A stretch of 64,000 nucleotides of DNA from Ulota crispa (Eukaryota; Streptophyta; Bryopsida; Orthotrichales; Orthotrichaceae). Below, one piece after another: positions 11,082 to 24,145 of the stretch. Positions within the stretch are counted from its first letter, which is position 1. Each line of letters starts with the position of its first letter. The stretch covers positions 4,542,727 through 4,606,726 of the forward strand of contig OY987245.1 of NCBI GenBank assembly GCA_963920765.1. The letters run 5' to 3'. A model generated the notes under the pieces. It ran no database searches, was not told the DNA's origin, and saw nothing but the letters and a program-made list of their open reading frames with translations. The translations under genes and the position numbers were made by a program.

Positions 11082-13097
11082 CTATAATAGAGGGTAGTTA
11101 CAATGATCAATCCAGCATTTATGGGTTGAGAAACCTCATTGTATTTTATGTTCTTAAAACTCAAGTACCATATGCGTTTGAAGGGATTTTTATATAGCAA
11201 AAATACTATCGGTTTCCTATGTACAAAATTTATTCTTACTCTTCAATAACTAAGTTTGAAAATGTCCCTCATTGATGGAGTTTTGCCGGGCCCTACACAA
11301 TACATTACAATCATTTTTGTGCATAGTGAAATCAAATTTGTGATGGTTGAATTTGTCAAAAAATGAGAATATTTATGTATCCTATGTGGCATATTGAATA
11401 GGTTGATATTCTTTTACTTGATTTTCTAGATTTTACTTTAATATACAAAAGAATAAATTGCAAAGCCCTTGGGTAGAAACCTTGCACGTAAATCCCTGTA
11501 GTTATTTGTGCATGGAGTTTGCAGTGATATATGTATGGGGTGCATTGTTAATTCAAGTTGAATCAATCAATCGTGCAAAGTTATTGAGACAACTCCCACA
11601 ACAAATATAGAAAGAACCTAATTTATTTTTTTAATCAGATGACATGTACCAAGTTTGGTTGGTATTGTCTTCTTTGAAATTGAATTTCCTTGTTTGAAAA
11701 GTGTAGGAGAATGTTGTGTTGCTAGTTTAACTCTTACAACTCCAAATATTTTTTTGATCCTTATTGTACCGCGTACATGATTTGCGCTAATGATGTTATA
11801 ATAGTTACACCTTTATTGGTGTCAATGGCTTCTAAGCCTAATTCAACTAATATTTTTTTGTGATTAGATTTACATATGGAACGAAAATTGATAAGGAGAT
11901 GTTGAAAATGAACCACAAGGCTTGAACAAAATTGAAGAAGATCAAACAATTGTAGAGTTGGAAATTTTGTTCTAGAATGGATGTTGAAAATATGGCACTT
12001 TAGTTTAGGAAGACATGGTGGATGTAAATATTGACCATAATCAACCAAATTAATTATCAAAAAGACAGTAGATGTTCTTGTATTAGAAATGGAGCATTTT
12101 TCACAAAAACTAAGCCAATATTGATTCAAATTTGGCACCTTCCATCTATGTTTGCACTTCAAGTGATTTTGTCAAGAAATCAATTTTGCTATCCTTGTTA
12201 ATATTTGAAAGCTGCATTTCCTCCTTAAGGTCTAATAGCCACCTACTACAATGTGACATTCTACAACAATAGTTGACTTTTACGTCATCTTTGGTATCAA
12301 GGGTTCTTGTCAAGTTTTACGTGCAATTTATGTTGATCATCCTAATGTTAGAAAACTTTACATAAAGGCATTATTTTGCATTAGTGCAAGAAATTCTTAG
12401 GATTCCCAAATTTTGGATGAAGATATGTGCACATTTAATGCTTTGACCGCTCTTTTTTATCCTTCAAGTGAATAAACTTTAGGAAAGTCATCAATCTAAC
12501 AGATATTATTATTTTTCTTTCACAGTTAACAATTTTTTTTATAAACGGTGATTATTTTGTTTGTTTTGTTCACACACTGACTTTTAATTGAATATAAGTT
12601 TGTACGGAAAGTTAAACATATAAGACAAGTAAGTGATTTATTAGAAACTGGGACCCAAATCAACATAATAGTGTTGATTTATATATCTAGATTTGGATAT
12701 TTTTAACTCTATTATGTTTAAAATGTCCAAATCAAGATATCCAAACCAACATAAGTTTGGATCTTGTTTTTTTATAAGATGATTTGCCTTATATTAATCC
12801 TTGATTTAATAAACAAGATTGTTGATATTATGGCTAATCACAATAAGGTAGGACCACCCATTCCCAACCAAGGATCCAAACCCAGCCTTTAGGGTATGCT
12901 ATTTTCAACCAGCCTATTTCCAAGCCTTGGAATGCATATCTTTTCCCTTTTCAAGATTAAGACTAATGAGGTCATGACATGTGTCCCAAATGAAAGTAGG
13001 AAGTAGTGAGCAAGAAGTATTTTGGCTATGATTGAGATTAGGAGAGTTCACTATAATTGTGTATGGGTTCAAAACACTTTATGCACCTCAACATTTG
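11082..13097. other. AT-rich gene-free spacer
   Basis: I find no gene, RNA or clear repeat boundary. The longest frame (about 130 codons on the minus strand near 11761-12162) has low-complexity AT-driven composition and no recognisable domain. Confidence 0.5.
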
Positions 13098-13099
13098 TA

Positions 13100-13461
13100 C
13101 TTCCTCCGTCCTAAAATGATATTTCTATTACACAAAATGTTATAGATTAAGCTCAAAAAGAACCATTTTTCAAAAAAAAAAATTGACCTATGAATAGAGT
13201 TTGATGTCCTCCTATTGTTATGTAATTTTGAGTTTCAAATTAGTTTTTCAAAGTGTGGTTACAAGTGCTTGAAAATTAAATTTTTGAGGCATTTCTGAAG
13301 AGCACCGATGGCCACTCACTTGCTGGCATGGGATTGGTTACCATGCCCATGCTTTTGAACTATGTGCAAGTGTCGCTAGCTCCCTTCCTCCTCCAACAAA
13401 AATATCATTTTGGGACACTAAATAAAGGTCAACATGAAGATCATTTTGGGATAGAGGGAGT
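13100..13461. mobile_element. Stowaway-type MITE (Tc1/mariner) with TA duplication
   Basis: The left end is CTTCCTCCGTCCTAAAAT and the right end ATTTTGGGATAGAGGGAG, flanked by TA at 13098-13099 and 13462-13463. The CTCCCTCCGTCC terminus with a TA target is the Stowaway signature. An extra internal copy of the terminus (ATCATTTTGGGACAC, about 13407-13421) suggests partial duplication of the right end. It is 362 bp and non-coding. Confidence 0.9.
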
Positions 13462-13575
13462 ATATAACTTAGTTTAGCATGAGATATTCCAAAAAAATTG
13501 TGTAACAATATTTTGTATGAAGCCACCAAAAAAATTGAGCCACATTATTGCTCTAATGTGTTGTCCTACATGAGC

Positions 13576-14019
13576 TTAACCCTTAAGAGTTGCATGAGTA
13601 GCCAAGCCTACCTTTTACAATGGTTTCTACAGTGGTGTGCAGGTGCCCACCCATTAAAATTTTGTTCTATAAAGTTGCAAAAGTCAATAGTGCATGGTGC
13701 CCTCATGAAAGTTACAAGAAGGGCAGCTTGGGACCTAGCACCATGTTTCTTAATCTTATCACAATTTGGATTACAAAAAAACATGAATGCATCTCATGAG
13801 GTAATTTTTTGCCTTACATAATGGACCATATGTTTATGATCACTTCTGAAAAAAATCAGATAAAAAATGACTATTTTTAGAATCATAGAATATTTATTTA
13901 GAGCCGGAGAATGTTTTTTGTCCTACTCAACATTTTGGAATTAACCCCTAAATGCCTCAGACTCCAAATTCTAATAATTTTTGTGCTAGAATTTGGTGCC
14001 CCAGACATTTAGGGGTTAA
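13576..14019 (+). mobile_element. TTAA-flanked MITE relative plus 79-bp palindrome
   Basis: A diverged member of the 6758-7101 family reads from about 13576 (TTAACCCTTAAGAG). Its last 79 bp (13941-14019) are a small palindrome that opens TTAACCCCTAAATGCC and closes with a complementary CATTTAGGGGTTAA. This may be a solo terminal foldback or a nested deletion derivative. No coding capacity. Confidence 0.6.
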
Positions 14020-14641
14020 ATGATCGGGAATGGGGTGGTCCCACCTTATTTCTACTCTACAAATCCTGAATAACTTAGTTGGAGCTTCCACAAACTAAAC
14101 TGGATAGCAGGAGTGGTTTTTTGGGTTTGCTGTGAGGGTCTCAAAGGATGCCACGTTGCAAATTCCGCGGAGCTGGCTAGTCAGCTTGTCCTCATGTGTG
14201 CCACGTGACGTAACTAGTTCTGTTCAGGATAATGACTGTTTGAAAAGGTCACCGGTCGCCCTGCATGGCCTTGGGAACTCGTTCCCTCAATTTGACAAGG
14301 TTCCCACAAATGTGGCTAAATTTAACCAAAACTTCTACACCAAATAGTGCATTTTGCAATTGGTTGGCCCGTACCAATTTCTTTACATTTCACACATTGA
14401 AATATTTACCAAAACTACAGTAACCTTCGTCAGTGACAAACAATGGAGGAAGCACTGAAAGGTTGGACGCAACAACAAGCGTCACAGCGTGGGAGCAAGG
14501 AAATTGAAACTTTATACAGAACTTGGAATTATTGTAGTATAAAGAGAATTGCATGTCCCTCTAGGTGACCAAGGGTGAGTTATGAGGTAATTTTGCCTAA
14601 GTAAGGCAACCTAAATGCACTAATTTATGTGTATACTAAAT

Positions 14642-14845
14642 CACTAGAAGAAACCCATGTTTTTTTTAACGGATTTTTTTGGACGTTTCATTTTTTTATT
14701 GTTACAATTAATGTTAAAACTAACAACTTAATGTTGTGTTTGATGTCAAAACTAACATTTTCATGTTTTGTTTGATGTCATTGTTAACAGAAAAAAGTGG
14801 ACGTTTAAAAAAATCCGTCAAGAAAAATACGGGTTTCTTCCTGTG
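14642..14845. mobile_element. CACTA-type MITE with AAT duplication
   Basis: A 204-bp element with termini CACTAGAAGAAACCC and GGGTTTCTTCCTGTG, flanked by AAT at 14639-14641 and 14846-14848. The inverted arms continue inward through GGATTTTTTTGGACG / CGTTTAAAAAAATCC. The CACTA start and 3-bp duplication fit the En/Spm (CACTA) superfamily. A second, more decayed copy lies near 49675-49845. Confidence 0.85.
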
Positions 14846-14848
14846 AAT

Positions 14849-17102
14849 AGTGCATTTAGGTAGCCTTGACAAATAGATTGCCTTACCTTGGAAAAGTTAC
14901 CTCATGACTCATGGCTTGGCCAATTGGAGGCACTTATAACTCTCTAAATATTTGGGTTTCACATAGTTTACAACATGCATGCCGCTAGTTTATTTTCTTG
15001 CAACCTTGTTATTGTTGCCAAGCCCTTTAAAAAAAATTATTGTAATAATTATTGATGAAATTTATTGTAGTACTAGTAAGCACTTATTTAGTGTAAAACA
15101 TCAAAAAATTAGTGTGGGGCAATCTAAATGCACTATTTAGTGTACATCAAACAAGTTATTTTGAATATTGCGCCTAATAATGCTAACTTGCAATAATTCT
15201 AGAAATAGGTGAATTTGCCTAGAGCACTAATAAAGTTGTTCACAATAATATAGGTTAACTCAATGTACTCTTTGCTACACTTAGTAAAATACTATTTCAA
15301 ATAGTGTCATCAAGTGGTCAAAGCTCAAAGAAAATTTGGCAATAAGTAGCTTGTTTAGAGATTTTGTGAAGGATGCTCTATCATTGAGGTTTAGCCACAA
15401 AGTCACTACTAAAGGAGCAACAAAAGGTTGTGGTTAAAAGCCTACTTGGAGAACAAGAGCAAAAGACAGGGTTGCTAGCAAGCAAACATGTGAGCATGAG
15501 CTTGTGAGCTTGTGAGCCTATGAGCAGGAAACTTTTTAAGTAAATTTTGGAGTGAAATATCTATGATTGTGGAACTTTTGTACAAATATGAAATAACAAG
15601 TAGGTCATATTGTAAGGGAACTTGTGGAATATATGAAACAAATTGAACATCTTAATCAAAATTTTCAAATTTGTTGTAGACTTATATAAAGCATATAATA
15701 ATTAAATAAACTAACAAATGCAAGAAAGAAATATGTAGCCATAAAACACAAAAATGTATAGATAATAAAAAACCATACACTTTGTGAATTATAGTCTCAC
15801 ATGTCTAAGTCTCAGGTGGACTTACTATATGAGTCATCAGTACTAGGCATGTCTGAAGACTGCTCTATGTCAAAAGCCATTCCACCAATAAATTCAAAGA
15901 TGGATGTTCCAAGTATAAGTATCATTACAACATCTAGATTTAAAGATTCATAAGCTTCAAACACTAAGGCCATTTGCTATGCTTACAAAGATAGTGAAAA
16001 ATTCTTATCTAGGCTAATTCAAAAGTCCTTAATAGTGTTGGTTAGAGAATTTGTTGTTGTCATTAATCCACAATTACTATTTAAATACATTCAATATATT
16101 AAAGTCAATTCAAACATAAAATAATACATTAAATTTTAATAGAATGATGAAAGATGAAGACTTACTTACCAAATTAGAATTTTATGCAAATGTTTGAGAT
16201 AATACATGGATATCATTTGGATCTCATGTAGTCACTATTAAAGATGGTTCCTCCTTATCTACTATGGTTGACAAGATCTGCATCATGGATTTTAATATTG
16301 CAACAAAAAACATCTTCATTTTCCTCTAATTCCAAAACATGATGGTCTATACTACAACAAGCTATAACCCCCACACTTGCAAACAAAATAGAAACTAAGT
16401 TGAAAACAAAAAGAAGGATACATAAAATATAATAATACAACTAGTGATCTTACTAGTTGAGGTTGTGCAATCCAAAATAACATCACTTTCAAGCAATACA
16501 GTTTCAATGAGAAGCTAAATGAACCTGAGATCTTTCACCCATGGTCCTTTGAGCCATGGTCTAATGCCATGCATGGCTAAATTGTTTATCCATGTGAAGT
16601 ACATGAAATTGTAATCTCATGCAATGTCCAAGCCTACTTTCTCCATTGTCTCTTTGTGTTTGAAAGAGAAATTGCATTTTTGTACCCCCTTCAAATCCTT
16701 CACCAAGAGGATAAATCCAAATTTTTGTGTCCAAAAAACTAGTCATGCAACTAACAAATTACTATACACACAAAAAATAAAATAAAAACAACAAATCAAA
16801 GAAGGAAAAATGTAAAAGACTCATACTGCAAGAGGTATCAAAAGATAAAGTCAAATGTAGTCAACTTGTGCTCATCTACTCTTTCATTATCAACATACAA
16901 TAAGTTTTGCAAAGCCTTGTAATATCAACCTTAGAATCAATAGAATACGAATAAACAACAACAATTGTGCCATAGTCTTGCAAATGCTTCTTAATAAAAA
17001 CAAAAACTATGTGAAGTACATTTTGATAATTGTGTCAAAGATCTAAGAAAAATCAAATAACCATCACACAACAACTTTGAAATACAAAAGACTACATTAC
17101 TT
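14849..17102. other. AT-rich gene-free spacer
   Basis: I see no gene. The short frames here are AT-rich and resemble nothing known. Remnants of old repeats are likely, but I cannot place their ends. Confidence 0.5.
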
Positions 17103-18034
17103 TACCCTTAATCCCTAAATCCTTGGGGCCTTTATTTTATCAAAAGACACTCAAAATTGCCATTTCTATTGTAAAGCGTAATTTTTTTTGAAAACTGGTC
17201 TTTTTGCATATCTAACCATAGGATCTTGCACTACACTAGTATAAGAATGTGGAAACAAAAATTCAAAAACTTTGACCGCACAAAAGCAAGATATTTGCAT
17301 TCAAAGTGTAAATAATAGACTTTTTTGCACCTTGCATGATTAGACTATTTGACTTTGAACTTTTTTAGCTCAAATTTTTTGCACCACAGAGTTTTGAGGT
17401 TTATTTTTGTATGGTGGGAAATTGAGTTGAGAATATTTGGAAAAAAATCAAAACAAAAAATACTTAATTTTCATTCTTAAAAAAAATGACATAGAAGAAG
17501 GTATGAGATTGAACAAAAATTTAAATTGTTGATAACCTTGCAATGGGATAGAAACTCAATAATCCTGATGGTGAGATTGTTCTAGCAAGCAAACTTCACC
17601 CTCTCCAACAATTTTTTTGAAAAAATGTTAAATTTGCATTCAAAAATGAAGTTTGTAAGTTATTTTTTGAAGAAGATGCTTGAACTGCCCAAAAAACAAG
17701 ATTGTCCATTACTTTCTCATAACTAGTCCAAACTGAATGGATCAAAGCTTCAGATGTAGACAAAACTATAACCTATGAGGAAAAAAACAAAAATAAAAAA
17801 ATTCAAGTTTTTGTAAATTTTTTTTGCTGCCCAATTTGCATACATTTTTGCTTATCTAGGCATAACTTTTGCTTTTGGGTGTTAATGGAATAAAATTTAT
17901 ATTCCCCAAAAGCTAATGTGTTTTCCTATCTTCAAAAAAAGTTTCAAAAAATCAAGACAAAAATTGAAGCTGTAGGTACTTGCCCAAAATCCCATTTGTC
18001 CCCCGAGGGAACACTTAGGGATTTAGGGGTTATA
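17103..18034. mobile_element. TTAA-type non-autonomous element, long form
   Basis: The ends are ACCCTTAATCCCTAAATCCTT and the complementary-type AGGGATTTAGGGGTTATA, so they resemble the CCC-starting termini of the TTAA family, with a degenerate flank. Internal blocks (ACCATAGGATCTTG, GAGGTTTATTTTT, TGCCCAAAATC followed by TGTCCCCC) recur in order at about 24740-25620, which marks a second copy. It is about 930 bp with no transposase frame. Confidence 0.6.
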
Positions 18035-20477
18035 CTAGTAAGTATATCAGAGAAGCAGAGAGATGAGGTATCCATCCTGAGCATGATAATTTTATCCAGC
18101 ACGATACTTCAGACTTGTATCGAAATTTTAAGGTAAGGCAAAACGTAATTAGGAGCTTTTCAAACAGATGTTGTAAGCATATACGTATTATATCAACAAG
18201 CGTAGAATCTGGCTTATAGCCCATTGTGTAAAAGAGCTATCATGCTCTTTTTTTAATGGAGTAAGAAAAGGTACAAGAAAACCAAGATAATCGTGACAGC
18301 AGTCAAAGGTACAGGTAATACCTGCTAGTATTTTCTTATAGGAAAAATAAGCTCTACGATTCTGTTCCTGTGACGTGATCTAAGGCAAAGTATTGAAGTG
18401 TCTTTGTTCCGAATCAGAATTCTTAGGAAGCCGTTATTTTTCCGGTCGCCAGAATACCAGCTCATGCAGGAGTATGCTGTAGCAGAGGCGAGCTCATGAG
18501 ATATTCCAGAGTATGCTCATGAAAATCAATCACTACTTAATTCCAGTTTACTACTGAGTTTTTAGATATGAGCGCATACTACATGAGTGTTTCTCATGTG
18601 GATCTATATATCAGATCATGCGTGTTTATAAACAACAACAAAAATATGTATATTTTTGTTACTCAATTTTGATCCGTATCTCTAGAAGAAAAAAAATCTC
18701 TCTCTGTAAACCATGATTAGAGGATCATAACCTTGCCTCAAACGTGAGCCTATTTAATCACATCAAGCAGGAATGACTATAAGGTTGGAAAAGAAGATAA
18801 GAATAGTCTTAGTATGTATAATACTATGATTTAGGTATTATCCAGCTATTGACCATGAAAATAATTCGGCCTGGAAAAAGCGAATGAGGCTTTGCCTTGG
18901 GCAACAGTTTGTAAGTTGTAACCAGCACCTCATGCTCAGTGCCCGTGAGAGAGTCGAGTCACGTATAGTAAGGAATATTCACTAGAATTTACACTGTAAA
19001 GTTTACTATAACAGATCACAGGGTACATCGGAAGCTCAACCATCAAAAAAGTGGATAACAGTATTGGGGAAGCTCAAAAAATGGTGTCCACATAGTTTTC
19101 ATAGAGAATATCAAGCACTATGTGGAAGTCATAGAGCCTCTTTTATTATTCTAAAACATGGTTTTTAGAAGAAAGTAAAGAAGGCAATAGACAAAGGTTT
19201 AGAGGTAGTTAGCAGAAGTCTTGAGTTTGTCAAGTTTTTCAAGAGGTTATGGGCCTCATCTATGCCCATCCCAAAAACAAGTCAAACCAATGATATGTAA
19301 CTAGTGAGGATACAACACATGTCTATAGCCCATAGCGTGTGTTATAGCCTTCACAAGGAAAACAAATAACAACTAAGTCAAAAAAAATACAAACCAACAA
19401 AAACCTCAAACCAAGTAGAACTTGAGTAGCGCTTTGTGAGGAAGCCATGTTGTAGTTACAGAAAAAGCAGCTCAAACCAAAAATACTCCACTTGTCACCA
19501 GCTCGAAGTTAGTATTCCCATACGAAATACCAAAAGTTCAGACAGAATACTGCTTGTAAAGCAGTTTCTTTTGCAGCGTTCACAGAGAGTAACGCTCAAA
19601 GTGTGTGCTGCTCAAGAGTGAGTGTTAGATTGAATGAGCAGGCCTCTATTGTTTCAAAATTGCAACGATGGTAGGTATCTATGAATACCAGAGGTCAGAC
19701 CAAATTAATAAATGGGCAGTAATACGTGATTAAGGTAATCCCGTGTAGAGAGCTACTTTGAGCTTGGATTTTTAAGCTCATAGGGTTATTTATAACCAGA
19801 AAGTAATAAGTACTGAGAGCCAACGTATCCCATGGGATGCAATGGAATCATGGGTACATGTCTTTGATCTATCAAATCAAGAAAGGAAATCTAATAGATC
19901 ATGTTCACATCAAGGTCATAAGAAAAAACAACCATGGAAATCTACTTGTATATAAATCAAGGAAAATCTGAGGTTTTCTTGTTGTAGACCCATACTAATG
20001 GAGTATTACCCCAAGTAACTTGAAAAAGTGACTTGTATTTTAGAGATAATGTCACTCTAGGTGCATCTAGTACAAGAAAGAAATCTTTTTTATTGTATAG
20101 AAGTTTCTTTGGTCATATGTCCAAGTAGCAAAAAAGATGGTCCTGTATTAGGCTATAAGTTATCTTGCTTGGAAAGGTACTAGTACCCATGTTTATGTCC
20201 AAAGCAAGGAATATAGCTTTATAGCAACAATGATTACTTTTGTGATAGTATTATATTCCTAGGGAAGGATTTGGTATAGAGCATGGCATCTTTTCTAAGT
20301 AACATATAAATATAGCTTTAAGGTATACTCAAGTATATTTTTGCAATCTCTTAATGAGACATAGAAAATAGAGTATTGCTACTATACTATTCTTGTAAAC
20401 TAGAGTCCATAAAGCAAGAAGTCTAGAGACAATTGTTTGACAACGGAATCTAGAAAAAAGAAAAAAGAAAAAAAGAT

Positions 20478-20485
<8 letters not shown>
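18035..20485. other. Gene-free spacer
   Basis: This stretch is less repetitive than its neighbours, but I find no exon series, RNA gene or element ends. Frames of 60-72 codons have no supporting features. Confidence 0.45.

Positions 20486-20563
<78 letters not shown>
20486..20563. repeat. (TA)n microsatellite, about 39 units
   Basis: An unbroken TA/AT dinucleotide tract preceded by CATACATACATA. It abuts the first unit of the 128-bp tandem array. Open frames coding poly(Ile-Tyr) through it are artefacts. Confidence 0.95.
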
Positions 20564-20565
<2 letters not shown>

Positions 20566-20568
<3 letters not shown>

Positions 20569-22060
20569 CCTTGGGAGCACCTTCGTCCACCAATGTGCTC
20601 CCAAGGGTGTGCCCAAGTGCAAACATTTTGCAAAAATTCATGATTTTAATAACTTTTTGTGAATATGTGCAAAATGGTTGCACTTAGGAACACCCCTAGG
20701 AGCACCTTCGTCCACAAAGGTGCTCCCAGGGGTGTACCCAACTGCAAACATTTTGTAAAAGTTCATGGCTTTTATTTTTTTTTTCATGAATTTTGCAAAA
20801 TGTTTGCAGTTAGGCACACCCCTAGGAGTACCTTTGTCCAAGAATGTGCTCCAAAGGGTGTGCCCAACAGCGACCATTGTGCAAAAATTCATGAATTATA
20901 TTATATTTTTTCATGAATTTTTGCAAAATGATTGCAATTGGGCACACCCCTACAAGCACCTTCTTGGAAGTATGTGCTCTCATGGGTGTGCCGAACTACA
21001 ACCATCTTGCAAAAGTTCATGACTTTTGTTATGTTCTTTCATGAATTTTGCAAAATGGTTGCAGTTATGGACACCCCTAGGAGCACCTTTGTCCACAAAT
21101 GTGCTCACAAGGGTGTGCCCAATTGCAACCAGTTTGCAAAAATTCATGAATCATATTGTATTTTTCCATGAATTTTTGCAAAATGGTGGCAATAGGGCAC
21201 ACCCATGGGAGCACATTCTTCCAAGAAGGTGCTCCTAGGGGTGTGCCCAAATGTAACCAATTTGCAAAAATTCATGAGTTATTTTTAATTTTTTTATGAA
21301 TTTTGCAAAATGGTTGCAATTAGGCACACCTTTAGGAGCACCTTTGTCCAAGAATGTGCTCCCAAGGCTGGGCTCAACTGTGACCATTTTATATAAATTC
21401 ATGAAAAAATAAATTATCTAAGGCATGAATTTGTGCAAATTGGGGGTGGTCATGCACATCTGTAGGAGCACATTCTTGAACAATGGTGCTCCTAGGGGAA
21501 TGCCCAACTGCCTCCAATTTTGCAATCATAAACCAATAAATAATACAACATATGTATTTGTGCATTTTGGAGAGGGTTGAGGACACCCTTAGGAGCTCAT
21601 TCTTGGACTACTAATTAGCTCCTAGGGCTGTGCCCAGCCACCCCCAAGTTTTCCACCATCAAAAAAAATTATGATAAATGGAGGTTATTTGTGCACTTTG
21701 GAGGCGGCTGGGCATACCTCAAGAGGTCATTATTCCAAGAATGAGGTCTTGGGATGTGTCTAATCACCCCCAATTTTTCAACCACAACAATAAATGAAGA
21801 TAAAGGGCATTTTTTTGTACACTTGGGAGATGGTTGGCACACCCCCAAGTGCTTAGATTTAGGCAACTAAGCTTCTAGAGGTGCACTGAGCCATTTTTGC
21901 AGCTTAAGTAGCAAATGAAGTACATCACAAAAGGCATTCATTTTAGCAATTTTGGAGGTGGCCAATCATTCATTAAAGAAATTTGAAGGTGGCCAAATGT
22001 ATCTCTAGGAGCTTAGTCAAGGACGTTTAGGCTCTTGGTGGTTTGCTGAGGCACCTCCAT
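20566..22060. repeat. 128-bp tandem array, about 12 decaying copies
   Basis: The units are marked by GGAGCACCTTCGTCCA-type strings near 20573, 20697, 20825, 20950, 21078, 21209, 21335, 21463, 21591, 21723, 21850 and 22005, a period of about 124-132 bp. Each has an internal palindrome (GGAGCACC...GGTGCTCC), then a GGGTGTGCCCAA box, a TTGCAAAATTCATGA segment and an AT-rich spacer. Copies 1-7 are well conserved. Copies 8-12 decay progressively rightward. Frames across it, such as MNFCKMVAVGHTPRST-like peptides, are repeat artefacts. Confidence 0.9.
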
Positions 22061-23010
22061 TTCACTATTTAGTAATCACTAAATTTGAATATATCCAAGT
22101 TCTAGCTATTCAACCCTCGCATGCAAAAAAGTCATAGTCATTCTTTAACATGATTGTTTGAGTATTTTAACAAGTTAAGTGTATTGCTAGTGCTGAATAT
22201 GAACAACTCACAAGTTAATCATTATTACAATTGCTTTGAGGATATACTAGAAATGATTGCATTTCACTTGATTATGTTCACATTGGTAAGCTTTTTCTTT
22301 TTTGGGTAGGTTGAACTTCATTGTACTGTTTAGTGTTTAGCCTTGAATGCCCAAGGCACTAAATTTTGGTGTCCAAAAATTTCAAGAAGTTTGAAACTTT
22401 GTGGAAGGCACAGATTTGAATATTAGAAGGTGAGTTTTTGGGAGAGGTTTTGAGCTAAATTTAGCTTCAACATTCAATTTTATCTTCCTTAATTTCTTAT
22501 TGTTGAAAAAAAAGTTTCTAACTGCCTTCTTCATGTGTGATTTTGTTTTGTTGAGTCTTCAGTATATGTAGAAGAAGATAAGATCTCTAAAATTGACGAA
22601 CAGATACAATCGGTTCCAATTATCAAGTCTATAGAACAAGATATGAAGTTCTAGAATCTATATTATAGTTTTAGAGTGTATATTCTCCTTGTAAGTTTGA
22701 TTTCAATGTTTATTTTGAAACCCAATTGGCCATCAAGTGGTTCAAGTATTGACATGCTTTATGTACATTTCACAAAGTCTCCTAGTCTACCAAGAAGGAA
22801 TGTAATTTTACATGTGCTCTCTTTTAGAGTGGCATAATTGAATGAATAGTTTTTTGTAAAAAATTTCTCCCCTTTGGTGCAAGTTGAAATTTTCTATATA
22901 TTGATATTCAAAACCTTCTTCTTCCTCATTGTAGATTTCATATGAAAAATCAGAACAAGTGTTGGAGTGACATTGCTTTTGTACAAATGTTGTATGCCAA
23001 TAATTCTCTA
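22061..23010. other. Gene-free spacer
   Basis: No gene. Near 22331 there is a lone TTAA-family-like terminus (AGCCTTGAATGCCCAAGG), without a convincing partner. Confidence 0.45.
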
Positions 23011-23014
23011 AAAG

Positions 23015-23325
23015 GAAAATTTCATAAACACCCCTGAAGTTTGCAATATTTTCATAGATACCTCTTCTTTTACAAAAACATCACAAATACCTTTGGAACA
23101 AAAAATTAGGTGTTTGTTTTGTTATGCATGCCACTTCCCTTCTTCCTTTGTGCGCACACTACTTTTTTCTTGTTATGCATGCTTACAAAGGAAGGAGGGA
23201 AGTGGCATGCTAAACCCTAAAAATACCTAATTTTTTTGATCCAAAGGTATTTGTGGTATTTCTTGAAAGTAGGGATATCTATGAAAATATTGCAAACGCT
23301 AGGGGTATCCATGAAATTTTCCCTT
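23015..23325. mobile_element. Foldback MITE family F, copy 2
   Basis: The arms start GGAAAATTTCATAAACACCCC and end GGGTATCCATGAAATTTTCCC. The flanks TTCTCTAAA and TTATCTAAA (8 of 9 identical) may be an aged 9-bp target duplication. The central palindrome is CCACTTCCCTTCTTCCTTTG / its complement. Confidence 0.75.
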
Positions 23326-23844
23326 ATCTAAATAGTCATATTTTGTATTTTACCGCAGTTATAAGGATGCATCTAATTTAGCTTAGAATGAGCCTAAAGA
23401 GGAAGGCCTTCTTTCTTACATGTGTTTGTAAATTATATTATCTCATTTTCTTATATTTCAATTATTCAATGATCCATCTTTTGAATGGTTGTACATGAAG
23501 CTCATAACTCACTTTGTAACTTTGAAATTATTCTTTATACAATATCATCACCAAATTGACTTTTAACAAAATATTTCATATTTCCACGATTGTAGGTATA
23601 GAAACTTGTCCATGGTCATAGGTCTTCAAACTTTCTATAAATAGAAAATTTTGTTTGAATTTTACTAATTTTTTAAAGAAATATGAAGTTAATCTATGGT
23701 TTTTGAAAGTTTTAAAGTTCAAGGCTCACAAGCTCATGATATTCACGCTCCAGGCTCACAAGCTTGCTGCTTGAGGCTCGCACGCTAGCGTTGTTGAAAC
23801 TTTGGCACTAATCAACATAACTTGTGGACCATAATTTTTAAGGA

Positions 23845-24145
23845 AAAAATTTCATGGATATTCCTAAAGTTTGCAATATTTTCATAGATACCCTTGCTTT
23901 TTTAGAAATACCACAAATACCCTTGGGCCAAAAAATTAAGGCGTTTATTTTGTTGTGCATGCCACTTCTATTCTTCCTTTATACGCACACTTGTGCGCGC
24001 AAAGGAAGAAGGGAAGTGACGTGATGAACCAAAAGAAAACTTGAAAATTTTGGCCCAAGGGTATTTGTGAAATTTTTGAAAAAGCAAGGGTATCTATGAA
24101 ATTATTGCAAACTTTAGGAATATCCATGAAATTTTTCCTTTTTTT
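23845..24145. mobile_element. Foldback MITE family F, copy 3
   Basis: The arms read AATTTCATGGATATTCCTAAAG and the complement TTTAGGAATATCCATGAAATT. The same CATGCCACTT...AAGTGACGTG core is at the centre. It lies about 520 bp from copy 2. Confidence 0.75.

Noticed and set aside
10739..11200. Minus-strand frame of 153 codons
   Set aside because: It spans the Harbinger-type MITE and both its ends. No transposase motif.
20329..20683. Three minus-strand frames of 77-97 codons coding poly(Tyr-Ile)
   Set aside because: They only read the (TA)n tract and its flanks. No conserved domain and no splice context.
20638..21866. Series of frames with HTPRST / GVPNC-like peptides on both strands
   Set aside because: They are translations of the 128-bp tandem array, open on both strands, and decay with the repeat.
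20486..22060. Possible CRISPR-like array (regular repeats with palindromes)
   Set aside because: The host is a plant nuclear genome, repeats and spacers are both part of one 128-bp unit, and spacers are not unique.
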